Shown here one piece after another: positions 58,030 to 64,000 of a stretch of DNA of 64,000 nt (positions are counted from its first letter, which is position 1; every line of letters begins with the position of its first letter). The notes beneath the pieces were generated by a model, which was given only the letters and a program-made list of their open reading frames with translations, searched no databases and was not told the DNA's origin. The stretch spans positions 1-64,000 of the forward strand of contig CAZJRB010000007.1 of the NCBI GenBank assembly GCA_964547995.1, written 5' to 3'. Source of the stretch: CAZJRB01 sp964547995 (GTDB taxonomy: Bacteria; Planctomycetota; Planctomycetia; Pirellulales; Thermoguttaceae). The translations under genes and the position numbers were made by a program.

Positions 58030-59243
58030 ACGGAATGACTGAAGAAGCACGATTCTTGCGCAGGCTTTACTCCTGGAGTTTTGCGACTCGCGTTTCCATC
58101 GGATTACTAGGTTGGTTCGCAACCCGGTTCATCAATATTCCGTTGCTGCAAGACGCCGTGTATTACGAGACGGTTGCCGCCGGCGTTGCCAACGACTGGC
58201 TTCACGGGCGGCATGCAGTATGGCTTCAAGAGGCTCGTCCCCACGATCCCTACCTCATGGTGGTCATGCTGGCGTGCTGCTACACGCTTACGTTGGGCAC
58301 CCGCTCCTTTCCCTTGCTCATCATAGTCTATTCGTCCGTTACGTCGTTCATGCCCAAGTACGTGTTCTTGATTGGCCGTCAACTCGGCGCTTCGCCGTCG
58401 TCTGCCGCGAAGGGCGCTTGGCTTGTAGCCCTTCTGCCGGCGTTCGCCTTCTGGTCGGGGGCCCTCTACAAGGAAGGGCTGGTGTTGCTGATACTCGCCA
58501 TAATCGTGTATCACGCGATGCTGCTCCAGACGGGCTGGCGAGGACGTTCACTTGGCATCCTTGTTGCCGGCATTACGGGCCTGCTTTTTCTCAGGTTCTA
58601 TCTGAGCATTATTGTGGCCGGGACGGTCGGCCTGGGCCTTTGCATGGGGCATTCGCGACCGGGTCAACCCGCCAGGGGACACCTGGTGCTCATTCGACAG
58701 GCAATTCTCGTTTTATTGTTCGTCGCCGGCCTGACCGCGTTCCGATTCACCGAAATTGCAAAAGTCATTCCGGCGGATTCCGGGGAGCTACTCGGTCAGA
58801 TCCAACTTTCGCGATACGATCTGGCGTTAACGAACTCGGGATATCTCGGCAGCACCGAGATGTCGACACCGGGAGAAGCAATACGATTTCTGCCTTTGGG
58901 GCTCTCGCACTTTCTGGCAGTGCCCTTCCCGTGGCAGTTTGGCAGTCTTCGGCAAAACCTGGCAATCCCGGATACCTTGATTATGGTCTTGCTCTATCCG
59001 CTTATTCTGGTTGGAATGCTGCGGGGAATGCAGCGCAACGCTCAAGGGACGCTGCTGCTCGTCGGCATCAGCGTCGCCCTTTGTTGCCTGTACGCCCTTC
59101 TTATCTCCAATATTGGGGCAGCCTACCGATTGCGAATCCAAGTATGGATGTTGTGGTGTCCCTTCGTGGGGATCGGTCTTTCGAGGCCGCGGGTTTCCGC
59201 ACCGCTTGGCGCGAAGTATGACGTGCGGGGGGCGAACTCGTGA
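58026..59243 (+). CDS. Polytopic membrane protein of the polysaccharide locus
   Basis: 405 residues from a GTG at 58026 that overlaps the preceding stop (GTGA); an ATG three codons later is an alternative. About nine to eleven hydrophobic helices, with short loops. LPAFAFWSGALYKEGLVLL and LLFLRFYLSIIVAG resemble the membrane part of Wzy-like polymerases or GT39-like transferases, but no decisive motif is seen, so I leave it unnamed. Given its place among the transferases it may polymerise, modify or flip the glycan. Its stop overlaps the next start (GTGA, 59240-59243). Confidence 0.7.
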   Translation: MNGMTEEARFLRRLYSWSFATRVSIGLLGWFATRFINIPLLQDAVYYETVAAGVANDWLHGRHAVWLQEARPHDPYLMVVMLACCYTLTLGTRSFPLLIIVYSSVTSFMPKYVFLIGRQLGASPSSAAKGAWLVALLPAFAFWSGALYKEGLVLLILAIIVYHAMLLQTGWRGRSLGILVAGITGLLFLRFYLSIIVAGTVGLGLCMGHSRPGQPARGHLVLIRQAILVLLFVAGLTAFRFTEIAKVIPADSGELLGQIQLSRYDLALTNSGYLGSTEMSTPGEAIRFLPLGLSHFLAVPFPWQFGSLRQNLAIPDTLIMVLLYPLILVGMLRGMQRNAQGTLLLVGISVALCCLYALLISNIGAAYRLRIQVWMLWCPFVGIGLSRPRVSAPLGAKYDVRGANS

Positions 59244-60391
59244 GGGTTCTTGTTCTGGTGCCGACGTTGTACGACACCTCGCCCGGGCAGCGGTTTCGTA
59301 TCGAACAGTGGGCCCGGCAGTTGGAAAACGACGGATTCCGCTTTGAGTTCATGCCTTTCGAGGACGAATCGCTCCACCGGGTGATTTATCAAAGGGCACG
59401 GTATGTGCGGAAATCCGTTGCCGTGTCACGGGCGCTGGCTCGCCGGTTTGCCGTGTTGTCAAAGGTGCGGCAGTTTGACGTGGTTTTCCTTTTCCGCGAG
59501 GCCGCCCTGGTCGGGCCGGCGATCGTCGAACGCTTGATAACCAGAAGCGGAGTGCCGATGGTCTACGATTTCGACGATCCCGTTTGGCTCTCTTACCGGA
59601 GCCCGACCAACGGTGCGATGAGTTGGCTGAAGTTCGCCGGCAAGACAAAGGCGATCTGCCGATTAGCCGACCGGGTTATCGTGGGCAACCGTCTATTGGC
59701 GGGGTGGGCCGGGAAATATGCGGCACTTGTGGACGTCATTCCCAGCACCATCGACCATACCGAATATGCCGTGCGGCCGGAAACGAAAGGCGGTGGACGT
59801 GTGACACTGGGGTGGACGGGAAGCCATAGCACATTGCCCTTTTTGCAGCAGATCGGCACTCCGTTGAAAGCGCTGGCGGCTCGCTACCAACTACGACTTG
59901 TGGTTGTCAGCCACACGAACGACTTTCGGCTGGAGTCGGTGCCGATCAAAATCTGTGCAAGGCGTTGGCGTTCCGACACGGAAGCCGAAGACTTGCACGA
60001 TATCGATATCGGTTTGGCGCCGTTTCCGAACGAAGGGTGGACCCCTTGGCGGTGCCACGGCAAGGTGCTGCAATACATGGCAGCGGGAATACCCTGCGTG
60101 GCTTCGCGAATCGGGGTCCTTCCGGAATACATCCGGGACGGTGAGAACGGCTTCCTCGCCGACACCGAAGAAGAATGGCACCAAAAGATCGCGGCGCTTA
60201 TCGAAAATGAAAACATGCGGCGACGCATGGGATTGGCCGGTCGCCGCACTATTGAGGAAAAGTATTCCGCCCGGGTATGGGCGCCTCGAGTGCGCGAGGT
60301 GCTGGAGGCGGCCGCAGGCGGACAATTCCCGCCGTTCCGGCCCGGGCGAAACCGACTCGGAAGATATGGAAACTCCGCTGTAGGGACTTGA
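59240..60391 (+). CDS. Glycosyltransferase family 4
   Basis: 383 residues from a GTG at 59240 overlapping the preceding stop. VLVLVPTLYDTSPGQRFRIEQW at the N-terminus and VPMVYDFDDPVWL are typical of a GT4 subgroup; the C-terminal nucleotide domain shows TLGWTGSHSTLPFL, DIDIGLAPFPNEGWTPWRCHGKVLQYMAAGIPCVASRIG (key part KVLQYMAAGIPCV), and IRDGENGFLA. The catalytic E-x7-E pair is not clear, since Lys/Gln occupy the first position, as in some GT4 relatives; activity is still likely. The acceptor and donor are unknown. Confidence 0.85.
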   Translation: MRVLVLVPTLYDTSPGQRFRIEQWARQLENDGFRFEFMPFEDESLHRVIYQRARYVRKSVAVSRALARRFAVLSKVRQFDVVFLFREAALVGPAIVERLITRSGVPMVYDFDDPVWLSYRSPTNGAMSWLKFAGKTKAICRLADRVIVGNRLLAGWAGKYAALVDVIPSTIDHTEYAVRPETKGGGRVTLGWTGSHSTLPFLQQIGTPLKALAARYQLRLVVVSHTNDFRLESVPIKICARRWRSDTEAEDLHDIDIGLAPFPNEGWTPWRCHGKVLQYMAAGIPCVASRIGVLPEYIRDGENGFLADTEEEWHQKIAALIENENMRRRMGLAGRRTIEEKYSARVWAPRVREVLEAAAGGQFPPFRPGRNRLGRYGNSAVGT

Positions 60392-60396
60392 CGAGA

Positions 60397-61176
60397 GTGC
60401 AAAACCTGTCGTTCCTTGCCGCAGTGATCGTGTCGGTCTTGCCGTCGTTTGTCAAAGTGCCCTTATATAGGTTGATCTACCGGTTCAAGATCGGGAAACG
60501 CGCGAAAATCGGCTTTGGAGTCGTGTTTTTCGGCATCAAGCGTTGCCGCATTGGCGACGACGTCCGCATCCGTCACCTCAACCTGTTTCTTCACGTCGAA
60601 GACCTGCACATCGGCAGCCGCACACGCATCGGATACCTGAACCTCTTCCGCGGGGGCGAGCGTATCGAGATCGGACCTTGCACGACGGTTATGCGGCTCA
60701 ACGTCTTCAATTCCATCCTGGAACCCAACGCGGTCGGCAGGCCGAAGCCGGTGCTGTCGCTGGGCGCCGGAGTCGTGGTCACGACAAGCCACTGGTTCGA
60801 TTTCACGGATCGCCTGACCATCGGAGCAAACACCGTTGTCGGAGGGCGGAACTCGTCCTTTTGGACACATAGCCGGCAGAAAACACAAGCCGTTACAATC
60901 GGGGCGCATTGCTATTTGGGGTCCGAACTCCGCGTGGCGCCCGGCGTTGGACTGGCTTCCTTCTGCGTCGTCGCGCTGGGGGCCGTGCTGACCGGCCAAT
61001 ACACACACCCGCATTCCCTGATTGGCGGGAATCCTGCTGTTGTGAAGCGTTCCCTCAACGAACGAGACCGGTTCTTTGTGGATGGGCGAACAACCCGCTT
61101 CTCCGGGGTGACCAGGAAAGCGATACCGGCGGCATCGAGCCGAACGGAGAGAATCTGCGTCAGCGACCACGAGTAA
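60397..61176 (+). CDS. Hexapeptide-repeat acyltransferase-like protein
   Basis: 259 residues from a GTG at 60397 preceded by AGGGA ten bases upstream; a TTG at 60388 overlapping the previous stop is an alternative. After a hydrophobic segment (FLAAVIVSVLPSFVKV, about 5-22) the chain forms a left-handed beta-helix of hexapeptides (IGKRAKIGFGVVFFGIKRCRIGDDVRIRHL, recognised by the I-G-x-x-[AV]-x-I rhythm), ending in VVALGAVLTGQYTHPHSLIGGNPA, where such enzymes have a long loop with His. O- or N-acetylation of a sugar is the usual role in polysaccharide loci. The membrane-proximal N-terminus suggests it works at the inner membrane. Confidence 0.8.
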   Translation: MQNLSFLAAVIVSVLPSFVKVPLYRLIYRFKIGKRAKIGFGVVFFGIKRCRIGDDVRIRHLNLFLHVEDLHIGSRTRIGYLNLFRGGERIEIGPCTTVMRLNVFNSILEPNAVGRPKPVLSLGAGVVVTTSHWFDFTDRLTIGANTVVGGRNSSFWTHSRQKTQAVTIGAHCYLGSELRVAPGVGLASFCVVALGAVLTGQYTHPHSLIGGNPAVVKRSLNERDRFFVDGRTTRFSGVTRKAIPAASSRTERICVSDHE

Positions 61177-61192
61177 ATCCGCAGCATTTATC

Positions 61193-62371
61193 ATGAAAAA
61201 ACAGTTGCTCGCGCGATTCGCGTGTCCTATATGCGGCGGCAGCCCGTCGCTGGAGGTGTGGGAGACCTTGGGCGATGAGATCACCGACGGCCTCCTCCGG
61301 TGTACGTGCGGCGAGGCGTTTCCGGTCATCGGCGGCGTGCCCCGAATGCTGACGGGCAGTCTGCGCAGCCAGTTGCACGACGACTACCCCGCATTCTTCA
61401 TGCGCCATAGCAGGCGTCTGCCGCCGGGCCTGTTGTCGCACGATTCGAGCCGGACCGCCGCTTGCAGGACCCAGCGGAGTTTCGGGTTTGAATGGACCCG
61501 GTTCTCCGAGATGCGTCCGGCATGGGAGAAGAACTTCTGGGACTACTGGGCGCCCCACACCCCCGATTTCTTTCGTGGTCGAACCGTGCTCGATGCGGGT
61601 TGCGGGATGGGACGGCATTTGTACTATGCAGCGCAACATGCCGACGAAGTCATCGGCCTCGACTTCAGCCGGGCCGTCGACGCCGCACACAAGAACACCC
61701 GGCACTTGAATGCGGCTCACGTGGTTCAGGCCGACCTCCTGCACGCACCCTTTCGGCCGGAAACCTTTGACATCATCTACTGTCTGGGTGTGCTTCATCA
61801 CCTGCCCAACCCGGAAGAAGGACTTTTCAGTCTGCTGAAGCACCTCAAGCCGGGTGGCGAACTGCGGACTTACGTGTATTGGGATCTTGAGGGGGCGCCG
61901 CGATGGAAGCGGGCCTTGCTCGGCCTTGTCACGCTGATGCGGCGGGTCACCACGCGGCTACCCCATCGCGTGCTCGCCTGGCTCAGTTGTCCGATTGCCG
62001 CCGGGGCGTGGCTGTCGTTCGTCTTGCCCTATTGCGCGTTGTCGAAATCGCGATTCACCCGAAACCTCGCCGAAACGTTGCCGCTTAAGCAGTACTCCGA
62101 ATATCCGTTTTCGGTCCTCTTGAACGATCAGTTCGATCGGTTCTCCGCGCCGCTGGAGAAGCGGTATCGGAAAGCTGAAGTTGGCCGGTGGCTGGAGAAT
62201 TCAGGGCTCGATGAGGTACAAGTCACGGCGAACTCCGGTTGGCTCGGCCACGGACGGAAGGGTCGTCGGACGGTCGATCATGAAGCGGCACGCTGGTCCC
62301 GAACGCCCCCTCCCATGTCCAGAGGCTCCAGACACAATTCACGCTCCACAATCGCCCGGAGTGCATTTTAG
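61193..62371 (+). CDS. SAM-dependent methyltransferase with Trm112-like zinc ribbon
   Basis: 392 residues. The N-terminal Zn-ribbon (CPICGG near residue 11 and CTCGEAFPVIGGVPRML near 44-60) is of the Trm112/YcaR type, followed by a Methyltransf_11 domain: TVLDAGCGMGRHLYYAAQH (SAM loop near residue 131), VIGLDFSRAV, and DIIYCLGVLHHLPNPEEGL. This layout is common for sugar or lipid methyltransferases in exopolysaccharide loci. The last 30 residues are Arg/Ser-rich and probably unstructured. The amidotransferase gene begins ten bases later. Confidence 0.87.
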   Translation: MKKQLLARFACPICGGSPSLEVWETLGDEITDGLLRCTCGEAFPVIGGVPRMLTGSLRSQLHDDYPAFFMRHSRRLPPGLLSHDSSRTAACRTQRSFGFEWTRFSEMRPAWEKNFWDYWAPHTPDFFRGRTVLDAGCGMGRHLYYAAQHADEVIGLDFSRAVDAAHKNTRHLNAAHVVQADLLHAPFRPETFDIIYCLGVLHHLPNPEEGLFSLLKHLKPGGELRTYVYWDLEGAPRWKRALLGLVTLMRRVTTRLPHRVLAWLSCPIAAGAWLSFVLPYCALSKSRFTRNLAETLPLKQYSEYPFSVLLNDQFDRFSAPLEKRYRKAEVGRWLENSGLDEVQVTANSGWLGHGRKGRRTVDHEAARWSRTPPPMSRGSRHNSRSTIARSAF

Positions 62372-62381
62372 CAAATAAAGC

Positions 62382-64000
62382 ATGTGCGGAATCGCCGGCA
62401 TCATCGACTTGAAACGCCGGGCCGTTGACCGGTCCCGGTTGGAGCGGATGTGCAACGCGCTTCACCACCGCGGGCCCGACGAGGCGGGCTACTACATCAG
62501 GCAGAACGTCGGGTTGGGCCACCGCCGCCTCAGTATTATTGATCTGTCGACGGGCCGGCAACCGTTGAGCAACGAAGACGGCACCGTCTGGATCACATTC
62601 AACGGGGAGATCTACAATTTCCAGGCCCTTCGCGCCGAGTTGACCGGGCAGGGCCATCGCTTTTCCACGCAGAGCGATACCGAAGCGATCGTCCATGCCT
62701 ACGAAGAGTACGGCGCGGACTGTCTTCAGCGGCTTCGCGGGATGTTTGCCTTCGCGATTTGGGACGAGAAACGACGGTCGCTTCTGCTGGCCCGGGACCG
62801 CGTCGGGAAGAAACCTTGTTACTACACGGAAATGGACGGCCGATTCCTCTTCGCTTCGGAATTGCAGGGGTTGCTGCGTTTTCCTTCCGTGCGCAAGGAC
62901 GTGGACCCGACCGCGATCGACGACTATTTGACATACGGGTATATTCCCGCTCCGAAGACCGTTTTCCGCGGCATACGGAAGCTGCCGCCCGGGCACTGCC
63001 TGACGCTGGCGTTAGGCGAAGCGGAGCTTGCCGCTCCACAAATCGAGACGCACTGCTATTGGCGCCTTGCGTACGAGCCGAAGCGGAACGTCGATGAGCG
63101 TCAGGCCATGGAGGAGTTTTCGGAGGTCCTGACGGAAGCGGTCCGGCTGCGGCTGGTTTCGGACGTGCCGCTGGGCGCTTTGCTCAGCGGCGGCGTGGAT
63201 TCCAGCGTCGTCGTGGCGTTGATGAGCCGGCTGTCGAACCGCCCGGTCAAGACGTTTTCCATCGGCTTTGATGAGAGCGAATTCGACGAGAGTTCGTACG
63301 CGCGGCTGGTAGCCCGCCGTTACGGCGCCGAGCACCATGAATTGGTCGTGCGTCCGCGGGCCATGGAGATTCTGCCGACTTTGGTACGTCATTATGGAGA
63401 GCCGTATGCCGATTCGTCGGCCATTCCCACCTACTACGCAGCAAACCTCACGCGCCGGCACGTGACCGTGGCGTTGAACGGTGACGGGGGCGACGAGAAC
63501 CTGGCGGGCTACGATCGCTACGCGGGCAGCCTGTGGGGCAACTGGTATCGTAGAATCCCGAGTCCGATTCGCCGGGGCCTGGTGGAACCGCTTTCTCGCC
63601 TTGTACCCGATTCGCTGCCGCGCCGCTACCGCTTACGCCAGGGAAAGCGTTTTCTCGAGGTGGCTTCCCAACCTGCCCCCAGCGCGTATTTGTCCTGGGT
63701 GAGTTACCATCGGGCAGCGCAGAAGCGGGCCTTGTATCGACCGGAATTCCGACGGGAGCTGAACGGCTACGATAGCGGTGCGTGGTTGTTGAAGCTGTTC
63801 CAAAAGGGGGCGACGAATACGAGCGAAGCGCTCGACACCGTGCTGGCGGCCGATGTGGAATCCTACCTCGCATACGATCTTCTGGTGAAGATGGATATCG
63901 CGACCATGGCGAATTCCCTGGAGGCCCGCTCGCCCTTTCTCGACCACAAGGTCATGGAGTATTGTGCCCGCCTGCCGACCAGCTTCAAACTGCGCCGGGG
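62382..64000 (+). CDS. asnB: Asparagine-synthase-like glutamine amidotransferase (partial, cut by window end)
   Basis: The ATG at 62382 starts MCGIAGIIDL, so Cys2 becomes the N-terminal nucleophile of the glutaminase domain (about residues 2-190: HHRGPDEAGYY, GHRRLSIIDL, FNGEIYNF, DTEAIVHAYEEYG). The synthetase domain has the ATP-pyrophosphatase loop SGGVDSS at about residues 269-275, SIGFDESEFDESSYA and LNGDGGDENLAGYDRY. 539 codons are visible and the frame is still open at 64000; the family is about 600-650 residues. AsnB-like proteins in exopolysaccharide loci are thought to amidate sugar acids rather than make asparagine. The symbol denotes the family only. Spacing of ten bases to the preceding gene indicates one operon. 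Confidence 0.92.
   Translation, partial: MCGIAGIIDLKRRAVDRSRLERMCNALHHRGPDEAGYYIRQNVGLGHRRLSIIDLSTGRQPLSNEDGTVWITFNGEIYNFQALRAELTGQGHRFSTQSDTEAIVHAYEEYGADCLQRLRGMFAFAIWDEKRRSLLLARDRVGKKPCYYTEMDGRFLFASELQGLLRFPSVRKDVDPTAIDDYLTYGYIPAPKTVFRGIRKLPPGHCLTLALGEAELAAPQIETHCYWRLAYEPKRNVDERQAMEEFSEVLTEAVRLRLVSDVPLGALLSGGVDSSVVVALMSRLSNRPVKTFSIGFDESEFDESSYARLVARRYGAEHHELVVRPRAMEILPTLVRHYGEPYADSSAIPTYYAANLTRRHVTVALNGDGGDENLAGYDRYAGSLWGNWYRRIPSPIRRGLVEPLSRLVPDSLPRRYRLRQGKRFLEVASQPAPSAYLSWVSYHRAAQKRALYRPEFRRELNGYDSGAWLLKLFQKGATNTSEALDTVLAADVESYLAYDLLVKMDIATMANSLEARSPFLDHKVMEYCARLPTSFKLRR

Noticed and set aside
1..64000. tRNA, rRNA or riboswitch genes
   Set aside because: I looked for tRNA-like cloverleaf ends and conserved rRNA segments by eye and saw none; a covariance-model search would be needed to exclude small RNAs.

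Overview
The window reads as a chromosomal segment of a planctomycete, probably of the Pirellulales type. The evidence is the combination of Tat-exported Gfo/Idh/MocA oxidoreductases, an ECF sigma factor with a long C-terminal extension and a membrane helix, UroD-like and ThuA-like genes beside GH106-type glycosidases, a Uma2-family gene, Gram-negative lipid A genes (lpxD, lpxI), and GC-rich spacers crowded with palindromic and word-like repeats. This assignment is an inference from gene content; no rRNA or other phylogenetic marker is present.

Layout. 0.5-9 kb holds mixed housekeeping and exported genes: a peroxiredoxin, an unknown protein, two Tat-exported Gfo/Idh/MocA oxidoreductases around a secreted xylose-isomerase-like protein and a spermidine-synthase-like protein, an HtrA-type protease with PDZ domains, and a Uma2 protein. 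9.2-11.4 kb carries lpxD and lpxI. 11.4-16.8 kb carries an exported alpha/beta hydrolase and an orphan Eco57I-like single-chain restriction-modification enzyme. 17-20.2 kb is a two-gene unit: an ECF sigma factor whose C-terminal domain of about 105 residues recurs twice in the exported protein encoded next to it.

20.2-32.7 kb is a rhamnose-oriented carbohydrate locus: an ABC binding lipoprotein and a permease behind a near-consensus sigma70 promoter, L-rhamnose isomerase (rhaA), two very large secreted GH106/GH106-like glycosidases, a UroD-family protein and a ThuA-like protein. The likely logic is release of L-rhamnose from glycans by the glycosidases, uptake by the ABC system (its ATPase is not in the window) and isomerisation by RhaA.

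33.2-64 kb is a large polysaccharide locus organised divergently around a 1.2-kb spacer that contains a MITE-like element. The minus-strand arm encodes a Wza-type export lipoprotein, a small secreted protein, an O-antigen-ligase/TPR protein and a NusG-like antiterminator. The plus-strand arm of 21 genes, many overlapping, encodes a sugar-nucleotide epimerase, a WecA-type initiating transferase, the Wzm/Wzt ABC exporter, eight glycosyltransferases (one fused to an HldE-type cytidylyltransferase), five methyltransferases, a DegT aminotransferase, a polytopic membrane protein, a hexapeptide acyltransferase and an asparagine-synthase-like amidotransferase cut by the window end. Together these would make, decorate, export and attach a surface polysaccharide.

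The observations most worth a second look are the sigma-factor/repeat-domain pair, a repeat element that forms the in-frame linker of the glycosyltransferase-cytidylyltransferase fusion, an IS630-type transposase remnant lying antisense under the end of a glycosyltransferase gene, and the MITE-like element between the two polysaccharide operons.
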